NCBI GenBank assembly: GCA_031288765.1
Contig: JAITQV010000674.1
Span: forward strand, 1-6,135
DNA: 6,135 bases
Direction: 5' to 3'
DNA from: Planctomycetaceae bacterium
GTDB lineage: Bacteria > Planctomycetota > Planctomycetia > Pirellulales > Thermoguttaceae
Positions within the stretch are counted from its first letter, which is position 1, and every line of letters starts with the position of its first letter. Made by a program: the position numbers and the translations under genes. Below, piece after piece: positions 1 through 6,135 of this stretch. The notes under the pieces are model-generated. The model made no database searches and was not told the origin of the DNA. It was given only the letters and a program-made list of their open reading frames with translations.

Positions 1-49
1 GTAAATCCGTTTCGGTATCCGGTTCGACGAACTTTCGAACGGAAATTAC
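1..49 (+). other. Multi-segment stem-loop at left edge
   Basis: GTAA (1-4) pairs with TTAC (46-49), TCCGTT (6-11) with AACGGA (38-43), CG (13-14) with CG (36-37) across a one-base bulge, and GTTC (22-25) with GAAC (29-32) around the loop GAC. Four co-linear helices in one 49-base fold fit an RNA domain better than a simple terminator. Pairing may continue to the left of the window. Confidence 0.45.
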
Positions 50-57
50 CGCTGACA

Positions 58-101
58 CATAGCATGAGATATGCTATGAGGCTTGTCATAAAACATGACA
101 A
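58..101 (+). other. Two back-to-back hairpins with 5-nt loops
   Basis: CATAGCAT/ATGCTATG (58-65/71-78, loop GAGAT) is followed four bases later by TTGTCAT/ATGACAA (83-89/95-101, loop AAAAC). Both stems are perfect and both loops are 5 nt. The stem sequences are unrelated, so this is not a duplicated hairpin. Confidence 0.5.
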
Positions 102-303
102 CAGGTTGTAAAAAAATTGGAACATCATAATTTTTCTCCTTGAGAAAAAAGGGAAACATATTTAACAGATTACATAACGCATAATCTGTTTTTGCTGAAA
201 TTGGGAAAACAAACATTAGCCGAGAAACGGCAACAGAATATCGCTCTTTGTCAGGAGCGACACGTCTATCGAAGTTAGGTTCCTTCCCACCGACCAAAGT
301 GGT

Positions 304-435
304 GCGTTACATATTTAAAAATGTAACGCTGAATTATACCCATATAACTGAACGGGACGCTCCACGAACGGGAGCAACGCAACTTTACAGTTATATGGTA
401 ATTTTCTACACGGAAAATCCGTTGGTCTGTAGAAA
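304..435 (+). other. Contiguous block of three long hairpins
   Basis: Three stems abut almost without linker. The first is a 9-bp stem, GCGTTACAT/ATGTAACGC (304-312/321-329). The second is an 11-bp stem, CCATATAACTG/CAGTTATATGG (340-350/388-398), extended by AATTA/TAATT across a 3-nt bulge and enclosing GCTCC/GGAGC (359-363/371-375). The third is an 8-bp stem, TTTCTACA/TGTAGAAA (403-410/428-435), carrying CGGA-AAA-TCCG directly on top. The octamer GAACGGGA occurs twice inside the second loop (350-357 and 366-373). This is the densest part of the structured segment. Confidence 0.5.
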
Positions 436-492
436 TCACCTAATTGCCGAAGCAATTCGATAGTCGTTGACGTACTCGATTATTTTTTTCAC

Positions 493-520
493 CCGAACAA
501 AAATTCGGACTACTTATTTT
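493..520 (+). terminator. Possible intrinsic terminator of the structured segment
   Basis: CCGAA (493-497) pairs with TTCGG (504-508) around the loop CAAAAA. After an AT-rich spacer of about 8 nt comes a run of T (517-522). The spacer is longer than in a classical Rho-independent terminator and the stem is only 5 bp, so termination here is a moderate guess. Its place at the end of the hairpin chain supports it. Confidence 0.3.
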
Positions 521-1020
521 TTAAAATGTAATTTAGTCTCCTAAATGTTGAAATTAAAAATGAAAATTATTTATCAGTCATTCTATATTTAAAAAAATAT
601 CGGTCAAGACACCCCTCAGAAAAAATAATTTGTGAATCTTTTCGCATTTTATTTTTTGCTTTTATTCAGATGAATCTCCCACGGAGATTTATTGATGGTT
701 GCATTGATTTTCTATCGATAGGGATTTCCTACGGAAAGAAATTAGATTGTCGCAATGTATTAAATCCGCTTGCGAACTATTAACTATTCACTATTAGTTA
801 TTAACTACTGAGGTTGTTTTGTTCGGAAAATCAGGTGGAAAATTTTGTTTTACACAATTGCTCTACAAACGACTGAATAGATATCTAATTTCGTATTTTT
901 TCGTATCTATTTGGTCATTTGCCGAATTATTTAGTTTTGGGTTGTTTTTAGAATGTTTCACAACAAAAAAACATTCCGCCGAATAATTACATTGAATAAA
1001 TACACTTTTTTGCAAACGGT
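521..1020. other. Intergenic AT-rich DNA with scattered hairpins, no gene seen
   Basis: No reading frame here looks like a protein. Further perfect short-loop stems occur: 531-536/541-546, 585-590/595-600 (A/T only), 620-628/649-657 (A/T only, 20-nt loop), 673-679/683-689 (AATCTCC-CAC-GGAGATT), 725-729/733-737, 876-883/904-911 and 951-958/969-976 (GAATGTTT/AAACATTC). A 10-bp palindrome, CTATCGATAG, lies at 712-721. Hairpins are sparser than in 1-520 and more of them are A/T-only, so chance explains a larger share. Confidence 0.4.
774..808. repeat. Degenerate heptanucleotide tandem repeat
   Basis: Five 7-bp units run head to tail: GAACTAT, TAACTAT, TCACTAT, TAGTTAT and TAACTAC. The first of two complementary parts (781-786) can pair with 795-800. 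Similar phrases (TTATTAACTGTTCATTAATC) precede the shell-protein gene at about 3427. Short heptamer repeats are common in intergenic DNA of several phyla. No function is inferred. Confidence 0.5.
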
Positions 1021-1043
1021 TACTTCCTTTCGCAGGGTTCTGC

Positions 1044-1052
1044 TGTTATAAT
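1044..1052 (+). promoter_or_regulatory. Extended -10 promoter element for the SorC-like regulator
   Basis: TGTTATAAT is a perfect TATAAT hexamer (1047-1052) with the TGN extension just upstream. No good -35 box lies 16-18 bp further up (TTCCTT at best), which is tolerated in extended -10 promoters. A start point near 1059 would give a leader of roughly 37 nt before the ATG at 1096. Confidence 0.45.
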
Positions 1053-1056
1053 TTCC

Positions 1057-1073
1057 ACAATTGTTGTAATTGT
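1057..1073. promoter_or_regulatory. Inverted repeat overlapping the predicted transcription start
   Basis: ACAATT (1057-1062) pairs with AATTGT (1068-1073) around GTTGT. It lies immediately downstream of the TATAAT box, in the place where a repressor would block initiation. The next gene encodes a SorC-like regulator and such proteins are often autoregulated, so this is a candidate operator. It is inferred from position and symmetry only. Confidence 0.3.
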
Positions 1074-1095
1074 TTCGGACACACATTTTTGAATT

Positions 1096-2274
1096 ATGAA
1101 AACCATGAGAAAAAAAAAGCCTAAAGTAAGACCGGTGCGTTGGCACGCAGCACAAGAATCGGATGAACTTATTTTCGCGGTTTGCGATCGTTACTTTTTT
1201 CAATTAGGAAAATCCGCTCAAACTTCGGAAGGTGAAGAACGTCAACGAGGCGCCGCCACTTCCGTCGCCGAATGGATACAAAAAGAAAAAAACCGACCGG
1301 ATATTACAAGAGAAAAAATCTACCCTCTGTTTTGGGAAGCCTGCCAACGCGGTTTCCTCCTGCTCCAACCTCCAATAGAGCAAAACCTGAAAAAACATCT
1401 GGAAGAATTTTACGCTTTGGAAAATTATCCGGGCGAAATTACGGTGGTCAATGTCCGCGGCGATTCGGCGGCTCAACATGTTACTTCAGCCGCCGCCGAT
1501 TTGATTATGGGGCTAATTGACCGCGTTTGGAAAGAAAAAAAGGAAAAGTTCCCAAACAATCCCGAATTACAAGCGGTTCATCTCGGAATGGGAGCCGGTT
1601 ACGCGGCAATGCTTGTCGCCAAACGTTTGGCGGCAAAAATTCATTCCGGCGAAGATGTCCCGCAACTTGTCCTGCATGCGATTTCGTCCGGAGGTTTTCT
1701 GCCGCACGAACCTCATAAAGCCCCGTCAACCTACTTCACCTATTTCGATCCGTCCCTGACAAATATTAAATATGTCGCTCTTTTTTCGTCAACCGTTGTT
1801 GACCACGACGATTATGAAAACTTAAAAACCAATCCCGGAATTCGGTTTTCGTTTGAACAAAAAGATGATATCGATATAATAGTTACATCGTTAGCGGCTG
1901 CCGACCACGAACACGGTCTTTTGGTTCAATATTTAACTCATTTAGTCGATCAAAAATTGTTGCCGCCCAATTTATTGGAAAAAATGCGGAATGCCGGTTG
2001 GGTGGGCGATGTTCAATTCCGTCCGTATTCGGTTGACGGATCGCTAACCGATATTTCTCCGGTTCGTGCGGTAACGTTGTTCGAACTCAATGAATTGGTC
2101 GAATTGGCAAAAAATCCGAATAACGGTAAATATGTGGTTCTTGTTGCCGGACCGTGCGGCGAATGCGGTAAAACAAAAAAGCACGCTCTCAAACCTCTCA
2201 TCGCCAACGAAAATCTACGCCTTTGGACTCATCTTGTTACCGATGCCAAAACCGCAAGAGAATTATTAGAATAA
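1096..2274 (+). CDS. SorC/DeoR-like sugar-binding transcriptional regulator
   Basis: 392 residues, longer than the roughly 315-330 usual for SorC regulators. Residues about 23-92 look like a degenerate winged-helix DNA-binding region: a helix DELIFAVCDRYF, then SVAEWIQ, ITREKIYPLFWEA and the wing-like ending CQRGFLLLQPP. Residues about 115-392 match the SorC sugar-phosphate-binding domain in order: a SAAADLIMGLID helix, HLGMGAGYAAM in place of the usual WG-T segment, DIIVTSLAA, GWVGDVQFRPYSVDG, and the family-typical C-terminal end with VVLVAG then HLVTDAKTARELL. Members bind a phosphorylated sugar and control catabolic operons. An unusual CGEC motif (Cys354, Cys357) follows VVLVAG. ATG 1096 was chosen as the first in-frame start after an extended -10; ATG 1105 is an alternative, and no Shine-Dalgarno is visible. 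Ligand and targets cannot be read from the sequence. Confidence 0.6.
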   Translation: MKTMRKKKPKVRPVRWHAAQESDELIFAVCDRYFFQLGKSAQTSEGEERQRGAATSVAEWIQKEKNRPDITREKIYPLFWEACQRGFLLLQPPIEQNLKKHLEEFYALENYPGEITVVNVRGDSAAQHVTSAAADLIMGLIDRVWKEKKEKFPNNPELQAVHLGMGAGYAAMLVAKRLAAKIHSGEDVPQLVLHAISSGGFLPHEPHKAPSTYFTYFDPSLTNIKYVALFSSTVVDHDDYENLKTNPGIRFSFEQKDDIDIIVTSLAAADHEHGLLVQYLTHLVDQKLLPPNLLEKMRNAGWVGDVQFRPYSVDGSLTDISPVRAVTLFELNELVELAKNPNNGKYVVLVAGPCGECGKTKKHALKPLIANENLRLWTHLVTDAKTARELLE

Positions 2275-2311
2275 TAAATAAAATATGATACCGTGTTAAA
2301 TTGTTGCTTCT

Positions 2312-2335
2312 GCCGATCAAATGTTGTAGGTCGGC
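2312..2335 (+). terminator. Hairpin downstream of the regulator, possible weak terminator
   Basis: GCCGATC (2312-2318) pairs with GGTCGGC (2329-2335), with one T-G wobble and a 10-nt loop. It is followed by TGATTTGTT rather than a clean T-run. It stands between the regulator and the nuclease gene and may reduce read-through. Confidence is low because the T-tract is poor. Confidence 0.3.
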
Positions 2336-2372
2336 TGATTTGTTATTGCGAAAATTCGAGAGAATAAGATAA

Positions 2373-2380
2373 AAGGAGAA
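2373..2380 (+). promoter_or_regulatory. Strong ribosome-binding site of the Rpn-family gene
   Basis: AAGGAGAA with an AGGAG core at 2374-2378 sits 7 nt before ATG 2386 and fixes that start. It is the only textbook Shine-Dalgarno among the four large genes here. The regulator and shell genes show none, and argH has only AAGGG about 9 nt upstream (4076-4080). Confidence 0.75.
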
Positions 2381-2385
2381 TTACT

Positions 2386-3357
2386 ATGCGTTATCTTGAT
2401 CCGAAAATCGATCCGATATTTAAACGTATATTCGGCGAACATGAAAATTTGTGTTGCAGCCTGCTTAATAGCATGCTCCCATTGAAACCTTCGCAACAAA
2501 TCGTCAGTATCGAATACCAACCGATTGACCTTTTGCCGGATATACCGATTCTGAAAAATTCCATAGTTGATGTGAATTGCCGGGACAATACGGGACGTAA
2601 TTTTATTGTTGAAATGCAAATGCATTGGACGGACGCGTTCACTGTCCGTGTACTTTTCAACGCCGCAAAAGTCTATGTCAAACAACTCAATAAAGCCGGT
2701 GAATATAAATTATTGAAACCGGTTTATGCGTTAAATTTTGTCAACGATATATTTGTTAAAGATTCGTCGGCATTTTACCACAATTTCAAAATGGTGAATG
2801 TTGCCGATTCCACCCAAATAATAGAAGGTTTGGAACTTGTTTTTATTGAACTGCCAAAATTCAAGCCTACTAATTTGCATGAGAAAAAATTATACGATTT
2901 ATGGCTGACGTTTTTAACGGGTATTGAATCCGGTTCTGAGCATGTTCCTTCGGAACTTTTCAACGAAAAAGTAACCAGCGAGGCTGTACATTATCTTGAG
3001 ACGAGTTCTTATACGCTAAATGAGTTGAATGCTTATGAATATTATTGCGGCTTAATCAGTACCCAACGTACCTTGCACAATGGGTTCAGAGAAGAAGGTA
3101 TGAAAGAGGGTATAAAAAAAGGTATGGAAAAAGGCAAAAAAGAAGGTAGGAAGGAAGGTAGAAAAGAAGGAATAGAAGAAGGTAAAAAAGAAGGAATAGA
3201 AGAAGGTGAAGAAAAAAAATTAATTGAAATCGTTAATAATAGTCATCGTAAAGGTTATTCAATAGAGCAGATTCAAGAGATTACCGGTTTAAGTTCAGAG
3301 CGTATTTTGAAAATCATAAATCCGCCGTTGGCAAACGACGAAAATCAACCGCATTGA
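2386..3357 (+). CDS. Rpn-family PD-(D/E)XK nuclease / putative transposase
   Basis: 323 residues. Recognised as a member of the Rpn (recombination-promoting nuclease, PDDEXK_2) family. The N-terminus RYLDPKIDPIFKRIFG is the family hallmark. The nuclease core shows Asp62 (SIVDV) and Glu76-Met-Gln78 (IVEMQM), followed by AAKVYVKQL and KPVYALNFVN. Rpn proteins cleave DNA and promote RecA-independent recombination; they are widespread in mobile and phage-defence contexts. Residues 236-275 are ten tetrads of the type KEGx, charged and probably an extended helix. The last 40 residues (RKGYSIEQIQEITGLSSERI) resemble a small helix-turn-helix seen at the end of many family members. The strong ribosome-binding site and isolated position suggest an independently acquired gene. 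Present activity, as nuclease or as a relic, cannot be judged from sequence alone. Confidence 0.85.
   Translation: MRYLDPKIDPIFKRIFGEHENLCCSLLNSMLPLKPSQQIVSIEYQPIDLLPDIPILKNSIVDVNCRDNTGRNFIVEMQMHWTDAFTVRVLFNAAKVYVKQLNKAGEYKLLKPVYALNFVNDIFVKDSSAFYHNFKMVNVADSTQIIEGLELVFIELPKFKPTNLHEKKLYDLWLTFLTGIESGSEHVPSELFNEKVTSEAVHYLETSSYTLNELNAYEYYCGLISTQRTLHNGFREEGMKEGIKKGMEKGKKEGRKEGRKEGIEEGKKEGIEEGEEKKLIEIVNNSHRKGYSIEQIQEITGLSSERILKIINPPLANDENQPH
3091..3210 (+). repeat. Coding 12-bp repeat (KEG tetrads) in the Rpn-family gene
   Basis: Ten imperfect 12-bp units encode residues 236-275 as four-residue blocks with Gly in position three (EEGM, KEGI, KKGM, EKGK, KEGR, KEGR, KEGI, EEGK, KEGI, EEGE). Unit number varies widely between members of this family, which is consistent with replication slippage. 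The purine-rich strand (A and G almost only) is striking in the raw sequence. Confidence 0.85.
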
Positions 3358-3374
3358 TTAAACATTGGATATAT

Positions 3375-3411
3375 TTCAAAATCAACCTTGTGCACATGTG
3401 TCGGTTTTGAA
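3375..3411 (+). other. Bulged hairpin downstream of the Rpn-family gene
   Basis: TTCAA (3375-3379) pairs with TTGAA (3407-3411), and AACC (3384-3387) with GGTT (3403-3406) across a 4-nt bulge. The loop contains the palindrome CACATGTG (3393-3400). There is no T-run, so it is a doubtful terminator. It could be a recombination remnant or a processing site. Confidence 0.3.
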
Positions 3412-3457
3412 TTGTAACGGGTATTTATTATTAACTGTTCATTAATCATAATCATTT

Positions 3458-4012
3458 ATGGGAAAATCAGTAGGAGCGATAGAGTTATCCTGTATTGGTA
3501 TCGGATACAAGGTTCAGGACGAAATGCTGAAGGCGGCGTCCATTGAAATTTTGATTGCGCGGACGATTTGCAGCGGAAAATATTTGATAGTTTTCAGCGG
3601 CGGAGTCAGTGATGTGGAAGCGGCAATCGAAACGGGTCTTACTATTGGTGATAGTGCGGTGATTGATCAGTTGACGGTTGCGAATGTTTACGATGGAGTT
3701 TTTCCGGCGTTATCGCAATCGGTGGTTTTGTCGCCGGAAGGAATTGACGCACTTGGAGTAATCGAAACATTTAGCGGAGTCAGTGCGTTGGTGGCGGCGG
3801 ATTATGCCGGTAAAGCCGCACGTATTACGTTATTTCGGTTACACATTGCGATGGCGCTTGGCGGCAAGGGATTATTATTGATGACGGGCAGTGTTTCCGA
3901 CGTAACCGCCGCAGTCAACGCCGCCGCGGAAGCCGTACGAAAACGCGGCTTGCTTGTTTCCGAACTTGTAATTCCGCGTCCCAGCCGCGAACTTTTTGCC
4001 GACTATATTTAG
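3458..4012 (+). CDS. PduT-like BMC-T microcompartment shell protein with Fe-S cysteine
   Basis: 184 residues, the same length as Salmonella PduT from memory. Two BMC domains are fused, about residues 4-86 (SVGAIELSCIGIGYKVQDEML) and 97-180 (DALGVIETFSGVSALVAADYA). Trimers of such proteins form pseudohexameric facets of bacterial microcompartments. The segment ARTICSGKY places a cysteine exactly at residue 38, where PduT holds a [4Fe-4S] cluster on the trimer's three-fold axis. The second domain keeps the PduT-like HIAMALGGKG, GSVSDV and C-terminal LLVSELVIPRP. A redox or electron-relay role through the shell is inferred from that family. No Shine-Dalgarno is seen; the ATG is the natural start because the BMC fold begins at residue 4. 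No other shell or enzyme gene of a compartment lies in the window, so the partner locus must be elsewhere. Confidence 0.9.
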   Translation: MGKSVGAIELSCIGIGYKVQDEMLKAASIEILIARTICSGKYLIVFSGGVSDVEAAIETGLTIGDSAVIDQLTVANVYDGVFPALSQSVVLSPEGIDALGVIETFSGVSALVAADYAGKAARITLFRLHIAMALGGKGLLLMTGSVSDVTAAVNAAAEAVRKRGLLVSELVIPRPSRELFADYI

Positions 4013-4089
4013 GAACAATTATTTACAATTAACGTTTTACCGACAGTTTTGGGATTATATTATTAACAATACGAAAAGGGTTCTATTCC

Positions 4090-5568
4090 ATGACATCCCC
4101 TCAAAAATCCAATCTTTCTTCGTCTGCCGGTTCACGGTCAACCGGTTCCTCAAATTCCGATTCTTCCCCTCAGGAAACAAAGACGCGGGGAGGTGTTTTC
4201 ACGGAAGGTACGGATCGGCGTGTTGAGTTGTTTACGGAAAGTATTAGTATTGACCGTCGTCTTTATGCGGTTGATATTCGCGGATCGATTGCTCACGCTC
4301 AAATGCTTCGTGATGTTGGGGTTCTTAGCGAAGAGGAATTTCATCAGATTGAAGAAGGACTACTTGAAATCCGGCGGCAAATTGAAGAGAACAGATTTGT
4401 GTTCAATATTGAATATGAAGATATTCACATGAATATTGAACACGCTTTGATTGCGATGATTGGCGATGTCGGGGGTAAACTGCATACCGCGCGAAGCCGG
4501 AATGATCAGGTAGTTACGGATTTTCGGCTTTGGATTCGTGAAGCGATTGACCGGATTGATCGGCGGCTGGTTGATCTTCAGGCGGCGTTTGTCGGTCGGT
4601 GTGATGATGATTTTGATGTTATTTTGCCCGGCTACACTCACATGCAGCGGGCGCAACCGGTTATTGCATCTCATATTTGGCTGGCTTATTGTGAAAAATT
4701 TGAGCGTGATCGTCAACGGCTTCATGATTGCCGGTCGCGGGTGAATGTTCTTGGTCTTGGAGCGGCGGCTCTTGCCGGAACCAGTATTCCTATTGACCGG
4801 ACGAAAACAGCGGAATATCTTGGTTTTGAGCGGATTGCCGCCAACAGTATTGATGTTTCCAGTGATCGTGATTTTGTATTGGAAACGGCGTTTTGTTTTA
4901 CGGAAATTGCGCTTCATTTGAGTACGTTGGCGGAAGAATGGATACTTTGGTCAACTTCCGAATTTAATTTTATTCGTCTTCCTCAGGCGTTTTGTACGGG
5001 GTCGTCGATTATGCCTCAGAAGGTGAATCCTGATGTTCTTGAACTGATTCGGGGGAAAACGGCTCGTATTATCGGAAATCTCCAAACGCTTCTTGTGTTG
5101 ACTAAAGGTCTCCCGCTTGCTTACAACCGTGATTTGCAGGAGGACAAACAACCGCTTTTTGATTCTTTTGACACGATTGAAGCGGTGTTGATATTGGCGG
5201 CGCCGTTAGTTGAAGGGGCGGTACTCAATCGTGAAAGTATCGCGGGTCGTCTTGATCGCGGTTATCTTGACGCAACGATTTTGATGGAATATTTGATTGT
5301 GAAGGGAGTTCCGCAACGGACGGCACATGCAATTGTTGGTCGTCTTGTACGTCTTGCTATGGAGCGTGACGTACCGCTTGCGAAGTTACCGCTTAAAGAG
5401 TTTCATGAAATTTACGAGGGGTTTGATTACAATGTTTTTTCCGTTTTAGGGACGACGAATGCTGTGAACGCCATGAAGAGTTACGGTTCAACCGCTCCCA
5501 ATCAGGTTCGTATGCAGATTGACCATTGGAAAAAGAAAATCGATCAGGAATATCGTGAATTAAGATGA
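4090..5568 (+). CDS. argH: Argininosuccinate lyase
   Basis: 492 residues. Cytosolic homotetramer in the fumarase/aspartase superfamily that splits argininosuccinate into arginine and fumarate, the last step of arginine synthesis. Landmarks: SISIDRRLYAVDIRGSIAHA (51-70), HTARSRNDQ (132-140), YTHMQRAQP with the catalytic-site His184 (182-190), the superfamily signature GSSIMPQKVNPD with the mobile-loop serines 305/306 (304-315), and LAYNRDLQEDKQ (343-354). About 32 Ser-rich residues precede the core, roughly 20-25 more than usual. No later ATG or GTG would keep the core intact, so ATG 4090 stands, with AAGGG nine bases upstream. The usual WGGRF is replaced by RGGVF, and KKNP of the signature by KVNP as in fumarases. 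The 77-bp gap from the shell gene allows co-transcription, but nothing proves it. Confidence 0.96.
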   Translation: MTSPQKSNLSSSAGSRSTGSSNSDSSPQETKTRGGVFTEGTDRRVELFTESISIDRRLYAVDIRGSIAHAQMLRDVGVLSEEEFHQIEEGLLEIRRQIEENRFVFNIEYEDIHMNIEHALIAMIGDVGGKLHTARSRNDQVVTDFRLWIREAIDRIDRRLVDLQAAFVGRCDDDFDVILPGYTHMQRAQPVIASHIWLAYCEKFERDRQRLHDCRSRVNVLGLGAAALAGTSIPIDRTKTAEYLGFERIAANSIDVSSDRDFVLETAFCFTEIALHLSTLAEEWILWSTSEFNFIRLPQAFCTGSSIMPQKVNPDVLELIRGKTARIIGNLQTLLVLTKGLPLAYNRDLQEDKQPLFDSFDTIEAVLILAAPLVEGAVLNRESIAGRLDRGYLDATILMEYLIVKGVPQRTAHAIVGRLVRLAMERDVPLAKLPLKEFHEIYEGFDYNVFSVLGTTNAVNAMKSYGSTAPNQVRMQIDHWKKKIDQEYRELR

Positions 5569-5590
5569 TATTTCAGCGGATTTTGTGTTT

Positions 5591-5665
5591 TTAAGAAGTT
5601 CCTAACTGATAATGTGCTTCGCCGCGCAAAAATTTAAAGAGAATGGCGACAATATTTTTTTTCAT
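5591..5665 (-). CDS. Possible 24-residue small protein
   Basis: Reads MKKNIVAILFKF then LRGEAHYQLGTS and stops. On the minus strand AAGAAAGG lies about 8 nt before the ATG, a fair ribosome-binding site. The N-terminus is Lys-rich then hydrophobic (IVAILFKFL), which could be a short membrane-associated helix; the rest is polar. A frame this short arises easily by chance, and no family is recognised. It lies tail-to-tail with argH (22-bp gap). Confidence 0.25.
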   Translation of the reverse strand: MKKNIVAILFKFLRGEAHYQLGTS

Positions 5666-5721
5666 AGGAATTACCTTTCTTAGAAGTTTACTACCGGACT
5701 AAAAATTTTAACATAAACCAC

Positions 5722-5753
5722 GCGGAACCATATCAAGAATGTGAATATTCCGC
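5722..5753. other. Hairpin in the region after argH
   Basis: GCGGAA (5722-5727) pairs with TTCCGC (5748-5753) around a 20-nt AT-rich loop. It lies in non-coding DNA between argH and the 41-bp repeats. There is no adjacent T-run on either strand that would make it a convincing terminator. Confidence 0.3.
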
Positions 5754-5806
5754 AAACATTTGGTAAGATTTTATAGAAAATATTTGGAATTACAACAGTC
5801 GGAACC

Positions 5807-5980
5807 GGAAATTCGACCGAATTTTTCGATTTTGGGACTCCGTGGGCAGAAATTCCGTGGAATTTTGCGCCGTTGGGACTCCGGGAACAGAAATTCCGTG
5901 GAATTTTGCGCCGTTGGGACTCCGTGAACAGAAATTCCATAGAATTTTGCGCCGTTGGGACTCCGTGGGCAGAAATTCCG
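5807..5980. repeat. 41-bp tandem repeat array with a conserved internal hairpin
   Basis: Units begin GGGACTCCG at 5834, 5875, 5916 and 5957. The first three are full 41-bp copies and the fourth breaks off at about 5980. A diverged half-unit (5807-5833) precedes them. Each unit carries AAATTC/GAATTT around a 4-nt loop: CGTG in copies 1 and 2, CATA in copy 3, GACC in the half-unit. Substitutions fall in the loop or outside the stem. The unit length is not a multiple of three, so repeats are read in rotating frames and coding use is unlikely. The last copy can instead fold through TGGGCA (5966-5971) with TGCCCA (5991-5996). There are no spacers, so it is not a CRISPR. Confidence 0.85.
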
Positions 5981-6023
5981 CTCGTTCCGTTGCCCATTTT
6001 ACGATTTACAATTCAAAAGGTAG

Positions 6024-6107
6024 GCAATCGTTGGGTGAAAGCCCCTCGCCGAGCGATTGCGTCGGCGTCAGCCGACAGAAAATTTTGTTGGCGGACGGCA
6101 ACCCAAA
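6024..6107 (+). other. GC-rich structured segment with competing pairings
   Basis: GCAATCG (6024-6030) pairs with CGATTGC (6054-6060) and encloses GGGT-GAAA-GCCC (6033-6044), a stem with a GNRA tetraloop on the + strand. GTCGGC-GTCA-GCCGAC (6061-6076) follows directly. CGCCGA (6047-6052) can alternatively pair with TCGGCG (6062-6067), excluding both neighbours, and TTGGGT (6031-6036) can pair with ACCCAA (6101-6106). Base composition is more GC-rich than its surroundings. It could be the start of a structured RNA, an intron or a mobile-element end that runs past the window. The family is not recognised. Confidence 0.35.
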
Positions 6108-6135
6108 CGAAAACATTATCAATTACCGTCGTTAA

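Larger units (their letters stand above)
1..520 (+). ncRNA. Candidate large structured RNA: chain of about a dozen stem-loops
   Basis: Not a recognised family. Nearly every stretch of this segment folds into a local perfect hairpin. Stems seen, 5' arm/3' arm: 6-11/38-43 (with 1-4/46-49 outside and 22-25/29-32 inside), 58-65/71-78, 83-89/95-101, 131-138/142-149, 164-172/182-190, 219-222/228-231, 241-246/255-260, 304-312/321-329, 340-350/388-398 (with 332-336/399-403 outside and 359-363/371-375 inside), 403-410/428-435 (with 411-414/418-421 inside), 442-447/452-457 and 493-497/504-508. Loops are mostly 3-9 nt. On the + strand, loops and linkers are rich in A and G, as in folded RNAs, and the last hairpin precedes a T-run, so + is the favoured strand. 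One hairpin (442-457) would instead carry a C(UUCG)G tetraloop if the minus strand were transcribed. The 5' end probably lies outside the window. It could also be a cluster of DNA hairpin elements that is not transcribed. Confidence 0.4.

Overview
The window looks like a chromosomal segment of a low-to-mid GC bacterium, most likely a planctomycete or a relative in the Planctomycetes/Verrucomicrobia group, possibly gut-associated. This is inference. It rests on an argininosuccinate lyase with a non-canonical N-terminal core (RGGVF instead of the usual WGGRF), a PduT-type microcompartment shell protein, a divergent SorC-like regulator, weak or absent Shine-Dalgarno sites on most genes, and long AT-rich intergenic DNA. 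No rRNA or tRNA is present to settle it.

Layout. Positions 1-1095 hold no convincing protein gene, but the first 520 bases are an almost uninterrupted chain of short-loop stem-loops. Perfect stems of 6-11 bp are separated by only a few bases to about 30 bases, and the chain ends in a hairpin followed by a T-run. This is the most unusual part of the window and could be the 3' part of a large structured RNA. Scattered hairpins and a degenerate heptamer repeat continue to about 1080. Four genes then follow, all on the + strand: a SorC/DeoR-like sugar-responsive regulator (1096-2274), an Rpn/PD-(D/E)XK nuclease-transposase family protein with a Lys/Glu/Gly tetrad-repeat tail (2386-3357), a tandem-BMC-domain shell protein closely resembling PduT, with its Fe-S cysteine at residue 38 (3458-4012), and argininosuccinate lyase ArgH (4090-5568). 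Positions 5569-6135 are non-coding apart from one possible 24-residue ORF. They carry a 41-bp tandem repeat array with a conserved hairpin (about 5807-5980) and a GC-rich segment with competing pairings at the right edge.

How the genes relate. ArgH is the last step of arginine biosynthesis. The PduT-like protein implies that a metabolosome is encoded elsewhere in the genome, because no other shell or enzyme gene is present here. The SorC-like regulator could control sugar-linked genes, but the Rpn gene, a mobile-type gene with its own strong ribosome-binding site, lies between it and the shell gene. No common operon can therefore be claimed. Strand composition flips along the window: C exceeds G in the regulator and G exceeds C in the shell gene and argH. 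This suggests a rearrangement, a transfer, or a change of replication direction in or near the Rpn gene.
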